This document shows, piece after piece, positions 11,735 through 24,528 of a DNA stretch of 64,000 bases. Below the pieces are notes generated by a model. That model was not told the DNA's origin. It did not search any database and worked only from the letters and a program-made list of their open reading frames with translations. How positions within the stretch are numbered: position 1 is the first letter of the stretch; each line of letters begins with the position of its first letter. Source of the stretch: Phoronis australis (Eukaryota > Phoronida > Phoronidae). The translations under genes and the position numbers were made by a program. The stretch spans positions 85,873-149,872 of the forward strand of contig NMRA01000246.1 in NCBI GenBank assembly GCA_002633005.1. The letters are read 5' to 3'.

Positions 11735-13862
11735 TATGATTTAGGCAACTTGTTTCTTGGAAATTCTTGCATATGTCCTCCAAAGTTTGTTATAGTCCGT
11801 TGAATGTGATGTCAACTTTTACAAAGATTCCAACTGCCAGTTTATTTTAAGAGTCTGCACATTCCCCCAGTTGGTCAGTAGTAATGAGTCTGTCAGTTGG
11901 GTGCTCAAGGGAACTTGTAATTTGGTCAGGTAAAATTTTATAATCCCCCAGAGGCTGCACCTAATTGGTTCTAATTTGTACCTGCTAATTGCTTACCATG
12001 TAGTTGTCTTCCACAAGGTCACTACTTAGAATACACCTCCAAATACACATGGCTGGGGATTTGTGTAATTTGTCTGTTGTGTAATTTGTGGCCAGTACAC
12101 TGCAGCACATGTAGAAATATTGCTGATAATGAATATAAACATTAGACAGAAAGACATGTGTGGTTGTATGTTTATATCATTGGTGATTATTAAGATCCTG
12201 CAGTGCCATGCAAAGTAAATATTGGAAATTGCCGAAACAGGATTTGCTTGTTTTTAAATGTAACCAGTGGAAACTGACATATATTGAACCACATGGTTGA
12301 GACTGTTCAGCCAAATGTACCCTGGACAAAATCTTCGCTTTTTCATTACCCCAAAACTGTTTTCGTTTTTGCTAGCTTTTTTGTAGCTAAACCACTTTGT
12401 TCAAAGGGGGCACGTGTGCAGGGGATAGTGGCCACTGCCCTGTTCAGTTATTGCATTGAGTCAAACATGCTTTCACATCAGCTTTCAAGGTTACCTTGGT
12501 CAAACTGATGGCATTTCTCTACTTGTGTAAACCTAGAAATATATTTTGGAAAAATCTCACCAATTCTGGACAAAAATAATTGTTAAAATTACCCATTTCA
12601 TTTTCCAAGAGCTTGTAACTTGGTTGTGAATCCCACAACTTGCTAAAACTTTGTCAGGCAGTAGCTATGGCACAGAACTGAAGATGGAAAAAACATTAAT
12701 TTAATGCTAAATATCTTTCATGAAAAAATGAGAAGGTGAAATTTCACTTGTCAGCCATATATTGTGTGGCCTTAATTGGTGAGATTTTACTTTACAGCCT
12801 GACTTTTGGAACTACTCCAATGTGGGGGCGAGCTGTGTAAAATGTAACTTGATGGGTTATAATTGAAGTACATGATTGGTATTTACAGAAGTGGTTCCAG
12901 AAAAGTCCTCCTGTGATTGAAATGACCCCTGTGCCTGATTACTCCTGTTTGTTTACAATCACCTCCATGCAAGACTGGTTTATTGTGAAACTGATCTTAG
13001 CCCACTTGATAACATCCATTGCTTTGTAATCACAGCTATGGATCACTTTTTAAGTTATTCTAAACACTGTCCAGCTTTTGTAAACCTCTTGTAACACATT
13101 GGGCTCCTGGCAGTTAACACCTTTTCACAGCCACCAGGTGTTTTCTGTTGTGGATTACTTTTTAGGTGGGAATTACTATTCTCTGTTGTCCTTGTTGATG
13201 GAGAGACCTCTGATCATTGGTGCATCTGTGCATCATTTGAGTTGTAGGCAAGCATGATAGTCTAGAAACGTTTAGTTAGATCTTGCTTTCATTAACAGTT
13301 GAGGATATTCATTGATGTTGTGTTCAGTTTCAATTGAATGTCACAGAAATAAAATCAAATACAGGTAAATGTTGCAATTTAATTTTCGTTTCTTTAATTC
13401 CATTTGCTCACAAGGTGGTTTTTGTTCCTATGACACTCCAGTGAAAAACTTAAAAAATCGATGAACACAATAAGTGAAATGACAAGCAGCCAGTATTTTG
13501 AAACAACGATAATTCTTCACCTATTTCAATTCTTCACCTATTTCGCACAAAAATAAATGCCCAAATTGTCATTGTTTCTATTTTCCAAAGGCTGATTGCT
13601 TTAATATAGACAATATTAACTCTACTAAATGTTTTTTAGGACATTTGCCCACTGCAAACAAACCTTGTTCAATAACGTGACAAAATAAAATTTCACTAGT
13701 CGGCCCTATTGTGTGAAGACTTACTATTGTAGTTACATTTATTTATTTAACAAATTACAAACATTGCACTTTTTATGTGACATCCTCTGTGTGTGATATG
13801 AAAACAAAATAGTGCAGCAAGAGATCAGTATTCCTTATCACCAGAGATTGTAGGCTGTTGAC

Positions 13863-14832
13863 AGGAATAGATGTATTGTCATCGCATACAGGAATAGATG
13901 TATTGTCATCGCATTCAGGAATAGATGTATTGTCATCGCATACAAGAAAAATAATTCTCATTTTGACTGATTACAAGATAAAACTGTGACGAATATGATT
14001 TGATAAGCTTGTTCTGAATACCTTCCTGAAACAAGAGATAGTAGTCAGGTCTATTCTTTTCCACCAATGCCTTGCAGGATTTTCATAGTAGATTTCCTTG
14101 CGATAAAAACATGTCAAGAGTGTTTATCTTCAGTCTTGTTTGCAGACACTGTAGCTTGGTCGGATCCTGTTTTTCATCAGGTTTTAACAAGGTGATGGTC
14201 TTCAAGAACACACTCATCTGGCTCATTGCCAGGTGATGTGCTTAGGTTTTACATGTTACCTGTAACTGAGAACAGGTGTTTTGAACGATGTTACTGAGGA
14301 CGTTGGCAGTAGTATTTAGTTTTATCATGATTACCNTAGATGTATTGTCATCGCATACAGGAATAGATGTATTGTCATCGCATACAAGAATAGATGTATT
14401 GTCATCGCATACAGGAATAGATGTATTGTCATCACATACAAGGAAAATAATTCTCATTTTGACGGATTACAAGATAAAACTTGTGACGAATATGATTTGA
14501 TAAGCTTGTTCTGAATACCTTCCTGAAACAAGAGATAGTAGTCAGGTCTAATCTTTTCTACCAATGCCTTGCAGGACTTTCATAGTAGATTTCCTTGCGA
14601 TAAAAACATGTCAAGAGTGTTTATCTTCAGTCTTGTTTGCAGACACTGTAGCTTGGTCGGATGCTGTTTTTCATCAGGTTTTAACAAGGTGATGGTCTTC
14701 AAGAACACACTCATCTGGCTCATTGCCAGGTGATGTGCTTAGGTTTTACATGTTACCTGTAACTGAGAACAGGTGTTTTGAACGATGTTACTGAGGACGT
14801 TGGCAGTAGTATTTAGTTTTATCATGATTACC
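13863..14832. repeat. 27-bp minisatellite plus flank, duplicated around a single n
   Basis: Three tandem 27-bp units (aggaatagatgtattgtcat plus cgcatac) occupy 13863-13943. They are followed by a 392-bp flank to 14335, then n at 14336. A partial and three full units (14337-14439) follow, and then the same flank again (14440-14832) with a few substitutions. ORFs through the units are repeat artefacts. The n at the exact junction suggests two alleles or contigs placed in tandem rather than a true duplication. Confidence 0.9.
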
Positions 14833-15924
14833 CAGTCAGTTTGATCTAACTGGGGCACATGTAGTCCCAGTCAGTTTGATCTACCTGGGGCACATGTAGT
14901 CCCAGCTCAACCCTACTGGAACACAAATAAACATAGAATTCTTCATTGTGGTAACTTGTACTGACCTGGGCAGTGTGAGAAACGTTACCTGTTCTGTGGT
15001 ACATGAGCCATATGTAATGTTTGTCCAGGCTATACAGTTGTTGGTCATTGGTCTTTTGTAATTTCCTGAGGAAGTTAATGCTACTAGTAGGTCTAGTGCC
15101 AGTCATATATATATATGATCTACTTCCCGATCTCATTTCATAGTTAATTGTTCATTGTAAGATCATGAAGTTTTAGACAGGAAGCGTTAAAATGTGTCAT
15201 TGAGAATTCCATTTGAGAATGCCATTGAGCGATGCTTTGAAAAAATGCAGTCATATAACCATTTTTTATTTATTATCGGCTTGGGTCAATAACTTCTTAG
15301 ACATTTTTATCTCGTCGTTATTCAGAATTTTTGCATTGCTCTGTTGGGGTACATCTTTTTGATGGATGTCAAAAGTTCAGACCTCTTTATATTACCTTTT
15401 CTCTGTCAAGGATGTGATGTCTGGCATTGTATTATCTGCAGAGCCAGTCAACCCACTACAACTTCTTGTTTTAAGTGGAAAACTCATGTTCAACATGTAT
15501 TTCAATCACTAAGCTAAATACTATGGACAATTTTCAACCATGAACAAGTACCGGTTTAAACTAGAAAATTATGTTGAATGTTCACACTGCGGAATACGAT
15601 TAAGATACTGTTTGTTTCGTAATTACTCTTAATGTGGATGGGAGGTAATATTTCAGTTTGTAGGAAATCAGAAGACAACTGACCAACTTTTGGATGTTTT
15701 GAAATCAACTGTATGTGTGCTCAGCATTTCCAGATACTCATAAACTGCATTGTGTGTCCACTTGACATTGACTCTTGGTTTATCTGGTCCCTGACTGTAT
15801 ATGTGGCTGTAATCAGTCAGAATGTCTGGTGTTTATTGAAAATTACAGCAGGACTACACTGTTTATCACCAAAGTTTTTCTAATGGCTGCTTTGAAGTTT
15901 CATGAATCAGTGTTGCTAATTTGA

Positions 15925-15938
15925 CCACCAGAGGGCAT
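15925..15938 (+). promoter_or_regulatory. CTCF-like motif
   Basis: CCACCAGAGGGCAT matches 13 of 14 positions of the metazoan CTCF core CCASYAGRKGGCRC. Occupancy is unknown; motif evidence only. Confidence 0.2.
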
Positions 15939-16434
15939 TTGACTGCATGCAGCTTTGCTTCTGTTGTAAATTTTGAAAAACGGATGTGTTGAAATTTCAA
16001 TTTTAGAGGATAAAATTTTGGAAATGTGTGCACTTGTTAGTTTCGCCTTTCTTTTCTGAGTTATTCAGATATCATTTCCAACCATGCATCAAGTGACAAA
16101 CTAGCAGTTTCTTAGTGTCTCTTTTACTTTTGAACGTTCCCTGGAAACTCAGTTACAATAAGAAGTCATTGAAACGCTATTCAAAAGAACATCATGGTTT
16201 GTTTTTATTCTTGAAGAAATTCTATTAATGGTCTAATGGAAATGTCCTGATGAGATATTAACAAGGAAAGTAAATGTCTGCCTCCATACAGTTTGTCAGT
16301 TTCATGTTTTATTATGGCAATTTTCTTAACATCTTTACGATATGAATTTTTGATGATGAGTAAGATCAGATGCTTAAAGCAAGCATTCTTAAAGGCGTCT
16401 TTTCTGCCGTCTGACGAGTAAGTTGCATAAAATT

Positions 16435-16479
16435 AATGTGCATAACACTAATGTGCATAACACTGATGTGCATAACACT
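16435..16479. repeat. 15-bp tandem repeat, 3 copies
   Basis: Three adjacent copies of aatgtgcataacact, the third starting with g instead of a. It is a short local expansion within the intron. Confidence 0.85.
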
Positions 16480-16756
16480 AATGTTCTGTCCAATCATGAG
16501 AGACCACCATGAGCAATCAAAACCTAACCACAAATCACGTAACTGGAATGTAGCCTTCTCATGGTAAGAAGGCAGATCTGTCGTCTGATTACTAGAAGAA
16601 TAATCTGACGTGCTTTCATGTGAAAAAATCACAGATGCTGGATCAAACGTCTGATCTGATTGGACAACACTTTTAGTACAATTCATGTCCTTTTAACAGT
16701 TTAATGTCCCGAATCCATTCAGGTGACTTGTAAGTAATTCTGCTTCTCGTTAACAG

Positions 16757-16852
16757 GTGGAAATGCTGCTAGCACGGGATGCTGACCCGACAATTGTCAA
16801 TGCTGATTACAAGACGGCGCTGGATCTGTCTTGTGAATTTGGCCGATATGAT
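16757..16852 (+). CDS. CASKIN: Caskin exon C: end of ankyrin repeat 3, start of 4
   Basis: The exon encodes VEMLLARDADPTIVNADYKT and then ALDLSCEFGRYD. Vertebrate Caskin has the equivalent ...SEMLLQHQSNPC.. and TPLDLACEFGR blocks at this place. The 32 codons are phase 0 at both ends, so the exon is symmetric. The acceptor is ctcgttaacag and the donor gtaagt. The TALDLSCEFGRYD block begins repeat 4. Confidence 0.92.
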
Positions 16853-19339
16853 GTAAGTAACCAGAATAATGGAATGACTGTTTCTCATGTTTTTGATGAG
16901 ATGGAATTCAGAAATTGAATGGCTAGCTGAAAGTACGGCGTGTAGTATGCAGACTGACTATGGAAGACTTTCAGGAATCAATGTGAGCTGATCACGTGGG
17001 GCCAGTGACTCATGCTGCCACCTGGCTATATCCGGAGATACTTCTTCGCAGCGTGTGGCAAAGGAGATCATTTTTGACTCCATGAAAAGGTTGTAGTGTG
17101 TGTGATCAGATGTTATCCTTCCTTGTCCTATATAGGTGACTAGTATCCGGACCCACATGATCGGTTGTCATTGCTATTTCGTCAGTCAAGGTTGCAATAA
17201 GATGATCAAGTGAACTTTTCTTTTTGCTTTTTTTCGAAAATGAAAAAAGTAACATCCAAGTAACGTTTTATTATTTTCAAGTTCATCTCTGTTGCTACCA
17301 TCAGAGAATATTTTGAAAAGTTGAAGGCTTTTATTACAATGTCAGGAGCCTTTAAAAAGTAAAAAGCCGTTAGTTTGGCCATTATTTTTGTCCATACTTT
17401 GTAATATTTTGCAGTACCCTTAGATTAGGGGTATTGTGGCTTGTGGTGCTCTGCAAAAAGTTTTATGTGCATTTGATTCTAAATGTGCTTTTACACTGAA
17501 TTACTAAGCCCTAGAAAACCTACTGTGAGTAATTAACAATTCAAGTTTTATGGGGTCAGTTTTATTTGAGGGTGACACATTATTGCCTGGAATTATAAAT
17601 TATGATGGCTTTAAGACTAAGTCCTGCCACTGGCTTCCACATCCAATAGCTTTTTGATAGGATGCGTGGGCTTAATGGTTTGAAATGAGCCCTGTTCAAA
17701 GGACATTTGTAGGAGTACATTGTGCTGTGTATAGGTTACCATATAAAACTTGGAGTAGCTCTCATCATCACCTTTATGCCAATGTTCTGCCTTTGAAAAT
17801 TTTCAGATTAAGCGCCCACTACTCCACTATGCGCCCACCCATAATTTGCTTCACAGAATTGATTTCCAAATTAACAATAAGGCACAGTTTCAAACCTGGA
17901 AACCAGATCAATTTCACAGTGTAGTTGCTGTAGTTGGTGAACATGTCATTGGGTTAAGGTATATAGTGCAGTGCATTAAAAACAGCAGTGTTGTTGAAAT
18001 TGACACATACCTTGACTATAGTCAGCCACAGGCTCTCACTCTATGCTGAGTGGATAGAATTTTATACATCTGTATGAAAATAAATTATTTTCATTCGTTG
18101 TCATATATCATTGTATTCTTAACATCAGTTTTTTATTTATGTATTTGTATATAATCACTGTATATAGACTTCTTTGTATTTTTTTACCCAGATCTAATGC
18201 CTCTTGGCGCTTTCTGGGTTATGTATATTCATTGTATTCTGAAGACTTCGTAATAAACATTAAAAAAAAAACTCTATGCTGCAATTAATTAATCTACCCA
18301 AAGAATCATTTTTCTCCCAGTTTTAGGAGCCTATTCTTTTCCTTCTTCACCTCAGAAGGAGAGGTGACAGGCATAGTTAACCTATTTTTCCGTGGATGAC
18401 ATGTAACCAGTGCCCAATAAGTATTTTGAGAATTTTTATTTCATAGAAATGTGAAACAATATAAGTCAAACAATTTTTGGTTTTTGAAATTTGCATTGCT
18501 TTGTTACCTCGAATCCTTTGACCAAAGCCTCAGTTGTAGTTTGCTGGAGTATTTCAACAGAATGTTTTTCAATAATCTCATTTGCAAAATTTGAACTGCC
18601 CACAAAAGGAGTTTGTGCTTTGATTTATCTAAGTTTACATCTTGAATGACTTTGATGTCATTCATATGTTCAGTCCTAGAATTTGGGCCAGTATTTTTGT
18701 AGTTTGGATTTTGTCCTTTCTCAAGCTGCATTTAAGCTGCTTGAATGCAGAAGGTGGTTAGAGAGCACTGATTCAATTTTCACATTACCAACAAGCATTA
18801 CAGCAAGTTATTTGAACTTCGGGTCTGTGGTCTTCAATTTCAAAGGTAACCAGTTGCCTGAGCGATTGTATGGCCCAGGTTGACTGCCCATGTTCGAGTA
18901 GGCGCTCATCTCCAATTTTTTTTAAATGTTTGTTTTAAACCCCCTTCCAGTTTTGCATTGTCATCTTCACACTTTTAAGACCTGGTTTGTACATACAAGA
19001 GAATATTGTTTAGAATAATCAGTTCTTGGTTTCTGTGTTGCCCAGACACCTGGCATGGGAATGTCTTGTTTTCCCAGGCAACACTCCTTTGTTGAATGTT
19101 CTGTGGGGGAATGGGGAATGACAGTATTTATACTGTTATGTTGCAAGCAATTTGGAGTGTCCCACTGGAAGTGTGGTAGCCTGATACCATATGCCAAGCT
19201 TGAGTGTCTCCTAGAAGCATGGTTGCGCTGGCAAATCTGGCTCATTCATAGCAGTGGGCCATGCACAGTTTTTATTGAAAATGTGTATTGCAGTAATTTT
19301 ATTTGATATACATATTAATCTAATGTTACTGTTTTGCAG
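16853..19339 (+). other. Intron C-D
   Basis: Intron of 2.5 kb. Its main feature is the poly-A retro-insertion with an 11-bp target-site duplication (18038-18281). ORFs here have no recognisable product. Confidence 0.8.
18038..18281 (+). mobile_element. Poly-A retro-insertion flanked by 11-bp target-site duplication
   Basis: The direct repeat actctatgctg lies at 18038-18048 and again at 18271-18281. Between them is about 222 bp of AT-rich sequence that ends in a taataaacatt word (poly-A signal-like) and a run of A. A poly-A tail immediately followed by the second copy of the target duplication is the signature of target-primed reverse transcription. The insert has no ORF. It is either the 5'-truncated 3' end of a LINE or a SINE/processed transcript end; which family cannot be told without a library search. 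Confidence 0.85.
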
Positions 19340-19470
19340 GTGGCAGAATTGCTGATAAATAGCAATCTATGTTCAAGAATCCTGCATGAGAATAAAAATG
19401 ACATGGCCGACAACTCACGGTCGACCTGCCTGCATCTGGCTTCCAAAAATGGTCACCTGGATATAATAAG
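19340..19470 (+). CDS. CASKIN: Caskin exon D: end of ankyrin repeat 4, start of 5
   Basis: The exon encodes VAELLINSNLCSRILHENKN, a short hydrophilic insert (DMADNSRS), then TCLHLASKNGHLDII. The last block matches vertebrate TPLHLAAKNGH.(D/E)IIR at ankyrin repeat 5. The longer loop between repeats 4 and 5 is also seen in vertebrate Caskins (LLEGEAKDPCDPN-like). Phase 0 in; it ends after two bases of the arginine codon. The acceptor is tgttttgcag and the donor gtaaat. 43 whole codons. Confidence 0.92.
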
Positions 19471-22395
19471 GTAAATTTTGAACTTCTGCATGGATCACTG
19501 ATATTTGTTATTACTATTGTCAGTCTCTGTGTATGTACAATGTTTCGCCTTATTTAAACCATCGAAAGGCTTGTGAAAAGCCTTTGTCACTGACTTTTTA
19601 CAGACAGCAAAGTGCTGCTCACTAGTTTAGTTGCTTGAAACGCTATGAAAATGAAGTGATTTCTACATATTGTGTATCTATATGGGTGGTGCTGCTTTGA
19701 ATGGTCACTAGTTCACTTGCACAATCCTTTGTGTATCTTGTACTATCTGTAATAGGTCAGTTACACTGTTGATTTTTCGAAATAGGCATGTCCCTGACAT
19801 CTTGCCTGTTTCCAGACTCAAAAATTTGTTTAAAATTCTCAGCTGTGGTCATTTGTCTTCTCCATGAGACAAAGAGCAGCTAATCACCAGTGGGTACCTT
19901 GCAAAACATAATGGACAGAGGGACCATGTATTATATAATAGATAGTACTTGTAAATGGCAAGTTGTGGACACATGTTAAACACAGTCAAGGGTGAAGGTG
20001 GACCACACATTCCTTTGGTCCATCTGTCATGCTACCTAACTTCCAAGGGCCTTGCAATATCTGCAGACTGGCTGAGACATTTAGACTGGTGTCTAGATCT
20101 TTGGTGTGTTGGTGGGTAGGTGGGTGAGTTGTTAATTTACCTTGGGATGCAATAGTCACTTAAAGGGATCCCTGGATTTCAAGAACCAATTTGATACACA
20201 TTATCCAGTGGAGGAAGCTGGTAGTGAAAATGCACCACCCCTTCTAGTGACTATTACCTTTTGAAGAGCTGGCAGACTACCATGCCATGAGGCAGCATTT
20301 GTTTGGCATCTTCTACTGTGTAGTCTACCATAGAACAGAGCCAAAGTATATACATGGTGCAAGACAAATGTTGAGGATTAGTAGGTACAATTTTGAACAT
20401 GGTGTGGCTGACAATGGAATGTGATTTTTTCATTTATTCCTGAAGGATGAGTAGCACCAAATAAATATGGTATCATTTTTAAGATCTATGCTACAGCTAC
20501 CATCAGTCAATAATTCTGAGAAATTGTGGACATGCAGAGCATTTTTAAAAGGCTTTGTAAATTGAAAAAAGAAAAACTTTGAGGAATATTTTGTCGGAAA
20601 TTTGTGAGATTACTTCAGAGTTAGTATACTTGTAGTAGTTTATTTGTAGTGACTAAATTCCCATCAAACCTAGGAATTTGCAACAGACCCTTGAGTCTCA
20701 AAAGCTAGGCCGTTTTTCTTTGTCTTTGAGTTGCACGTTTAAACTTTCTTGAGATACACAAATTTTTGTTCACCCCCACACAAAATAGCTGAGATAGTGT
20801 TAAGCAAATTCTTTTCTATTTGCTTCAGTTTTGGACTTGCACTCTTCATGGGGACAAAAAGAGTCATGCTGCCAATAACATGGTGGCCTCTCTTGTTGAT
20901 ATTTCTTAAAAGTTTGAAGTGACAGATCTGTCATAGTATACACAATATGAAAATCTGATCACTATTTTTTGTGTTTTGCACTGTTAGAAGCTGATAGTGT
21001 TGTTTGTTTTCTGGTTCCTCCCTAGGTGGCGCATCATGCCAGTGGGTATTCATTACTGTGTTTCTGTGTTGATGAATGGCCATGCCCAAGATTGGCACTC
21101 TTAGTGTATTGATGGGATGTTATGACCATTGTTGACCTCCTTACCTGCGCAATTAGCCAAAAATATTGCCTGAGGGTGGATGATTTCTCTGGGCAACACT
21201 GAGAAGCTACACTTTTAATTTCAATCGAATTACTTTCAGTTTTTCAAGTGTTCAATCAAAATTTTGTGTGTAATTACAAAAACTTATGTTCTCTATACAG
21301 CAATTTCGATGTACTTCCCACGGGAGGTGTTTTTGTGTGGGCAGTTATCCAAAACAGCCACCAGAAATGCCCTGTCTGTTAAAACCAAGCTAACCCTCAG
21401 GTTAGATAGACATTCTGTTATACAAAGTCTAGTCAGAGCCTTGTCACCTTACAATTTAGACCACACATTGGTGTATTAGAAGATTAGTTTGTTCCATTGG
21501 ACAAATTTCCCACTGGCCTTGATGGAAATTCCAGTTAGTTGGTTGCAGGCCTTGATGTTTTCTTGTAACTTGACTGTTGGTATGGTGGGGTTGCACAAAC
21601 ATTCAAACATGCACCCCTGAGAAAGGTGTTAAGGTCAGAGCTAATGACTTTTGATCATGCAGCCGGCTGTTTTCATAGCAGGTGAAATATTTGCCAGTTC
21701 TGCTCAGTTTTCATACTCCTGATTGACCAATTAGCTGTTGGCATGGTTTTGTTGGCATTCCTGAAATTTGGAGAAATAGGATGCTCTGGAGACTTAAGTT
21801 TAGATGGCAATCCCTAGAAATGAGACAAAAACCAAAATTTTTATCGCTTGCAGTTATGAAGTTGTTCTTGAATGCTTGAGCCAACTTACATTATTTCATC
21901 TTATAGCTATTATCTATACTTCGGATGTTACAAACCATTCCAACGAATTGAAGTTATGGTATAAAAATTCAGTTGGCTAAGCAGAAGTTGCACAATCTAA
22001 AAATAGCAAGTACGTGTTAGATTCATTGCGTGTCGGGTTTGAGAACTTTTTACAATACACTGAAAGTTCATTAGCTCTAGGGTCTATGAGAAGAAAATGA
22101 TATTTTAAGTTCACACGTATGCTTACCATAATTTAATTAGGAGACCTATGTATTTGTGCAGTTTGGGTAGCTTGTTTTATTTTTTCGGTTGCTTGCATAA
22201 TGTTGAATCTGTCTTCTTAATCAGGACAATACTTGTCAGGGACTGCAGCTATCTATTTTTCACCAGAATTTATTGGTATTTGAATTTCATATCAAAGCTA
22301 ATGTTACACTTGGCTCAGGTGTATCCTGACCTCTGCTACTGAGGTCGTTTTACGCATGACCTGATGTCACCATTGTCCACCTTTCCACTTGACAG
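19471..22395 (+). other. Intron D-E
   Basis: Intron of 2.9 kb. I see no convincing exon, RNA gene or repeat element. A weak CTCF-like word, ctaggtggcgc, lies at 21022-21032. Confidence 0.75.
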
Positions 22396-22504
22396 ATTGC
22401 TCCTTCAAGCGGGGGTCGACATCAACAGAACAACGCTGCAAGGGACAGCCCTTCACGAAGCAGCTCTGTGTGGAAAATTAGAAGTTGTACGTCTCTTGAT
22501 TGAC
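22396..22504 (+). CDS. CASKIN: Caskin exon E: end of ankyrin repeat 5, start of 6
   Basis: The exon encodes [20 protein letters not shown] and [16 protein letters not shown]. This is nearly identical in pattern to vertebrate [35 protein letters not shown]. One base completes the split arginine codon; the exon ends in phase 0. The acceptor is cacttgacag and the donor gtaagt. It is among the best-conserved parts of the gene. Confidence 0.95.
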
Positions 22505-24297
22505 GTAAGTAGCCAAAGGGTTGAAGAGTGAGTTTTTAGCGATGAAACGTTTATGTGATGTTATTTATTTGGTGTGATCTGTTTCTATTATTGTGTGCTT
22601 GTGGTTTGGAAAGCAGGTGTGCATTACAATGCTTCAAACCATGAAAAAGCGTGGTGATAAAATGCACCGGTTTTGTATATTTTACGATGTTAGGATCTCC
22701 AGCTTACTTCAGCCAAAATTTGGGCTGTGCTAAATGGAAGTAAAATGATCCAAAAGGAATATAGTGTAAAGTACTTTTCCTGCACTTTCCACGGTGGGTA
22801 TCTGATAGAATTCTCTTGATCTTCAATCAACCACTTATTAAGTAAAAATATCTTGTTTGAAGGGCTTCTTTGTGGCTGTGGGAAACGGATTTTGCCCAGT
22901 CACAGTAGTTTTTGGCTTTCATTTAGTGACTAGTGCCCCTCGGGGACAGTACTTGATTTATTTAACAAGGTGACTGCTGTGCTAGTTTTGAAGTTCTTTT
23001 CCTGGTTGCATTACGCCCCTACAGTTCTTGGGGCGTCAGTTTTTACAAGACAGCTGTTTTCAGTTGACACCAACAGACGACCAATTGTGATCACTGACAC
23101 CGCCTAGTTAAATCAAACTTTTTCACACTGTGTTAATGACTGCTCAGTGGGAACAAAACTACAAATCAAATTCTGATAGATCAAGTTTTTTGTGTCTGTG
23201 TTTTGTGGTGAAGTTACAAATTGGTTCGAGGGCATTTCGGTGTTTGACCTAGTGTGGTGGGATAAAGGTAACTCACCTCTATGGTAGTTCATCTTCTTCT
23301 ACTTCTTCCACGCGTGCCTGGTCTCAGAACGTGACATGTTTCTTTTTTTATTTATAAATTCTTTGTTTAGACTAGATAGCCCTGTCTTCAGAGACCATTG
23401 TTGCTTCCATGGCCTGGTTAAAACATGTACAATAACACAAAAAATAAGCAGACAAAACATTTTTAGAGCATTAGATAAAACTGTAACAAAACTTAAGGTG
23501 AAGACAAAGAGACAAAACTTTGCTGTACAATTCTGTAATTGGATTCTTCAGTCTGATCAGAAATAATAGAAATAATGAGTTTCAAAGTTAGTGTTAGTGT
23601 ACCCATAATCAACACTTTTTAACCTTATTTTGTGCGTTCATGTAAATGCCGTAACATTTCTGCAAATGCTTAGACACAGTATAACTCACTTGTTTCACGA
23701 AAGAGTATACCCAAGTTCAGCACCCTGTAATTCAGTGTTTCTGAAAGCATGTCTCTAGTAGTTGTTTTGATTTCCTGACAAGTAGTAACTTAATTAAATT
23801 AAATTTGATAATTTTCAATACCATTTACACAGATTTCTGCTTCAAATCTGTAAATTTATAAAAGTGCAAACTTCCAAATTGTCTCTGCTTCCTGCGCTAC
23901 GTCAACTTATACCCGAGTTCGTAAAAGCAGTGGAGGCTGTTTGTGTCTGAGATTTGAACGTAGTTCAATGTTCAATACTTGTTTTTTTACTCAAAATCAT
24001 AATGGTGTTGATCATGGATACACTGCTGCTGTATAACCACTATGGTTGTGTATGGCACTGATATGTACGTAGTTTCCATGAATATGATATAGATAATATA
24101 GATTACTCATGGTTAGAATGCTGTCTTAAAATATTTGTCACCATGCAGGTTATTTTTATGAATAGAAGTGGACACAAAAAAGTTTTGGTGCTCCATAATT
24201 TATACATATCTGTGCACAGCCTGCGTCACTTGGGTTGCATTTTGTAAATGCAAGAGGTTCTAGAAAAGTTAAGTTATCACATGCTTGTTTGTAACGT

Positions 24298-24528
24298 ATG
24301 GTGCTATCTCCCAAAGACTTGCATGATCTTGTGAAACACAGCCCTGACTGGTATTACCCAGTCAACACATCAGTAGGCATATGTGAGGATATTGACGTTG
24401 ATGTAATTTCTTCCAACCTGATGTGCTGTACATTTGGACTCAATGGAACTACTGTTAAATTATCCTCTCTCAGGACCACCACAGATATAGAGCTACAAGC
24501 TGAGCTGTCCACCTCAAGTGACCAATAG
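24298..24528 (+). other. Unassigned short ORF with coding-like codon use
   Basis: A 76-codon ATG-to-stop ORF lies inside intron E-F. The product starts MVLSPKDLHDLVKHSPDWYY, is acidic towards its C-terminus and contains no domain I recognise. Its residue balance is less biased than the F/C/L-rich chance ORFs nearby. There is no clear splice context tying it to Caskin. It may be chance, an alternative exon, or a transposon remnant. Confidence 0.15.

Larger units (their letters stand above)
9530..16756 (+). other. Intron B-C
   Basis: Intron of 7.2 kb. It contains the inverted-repeat element at 11208-11734, the 27-bp minisatellite and its duplicated flank (13863-14832), a CTCF-like word at 15925 and a 15-bp triplet repeat at 16435. 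Nothing else is supported. Confidence 0.8.

Noticed and set aside
13863-14439. Regular 27-bp repeats as a CRISPR array
   Set aside because: Units are directly adjacent with no spacers, and the DNA is clearly eukaryotic; it is a minisatellite.
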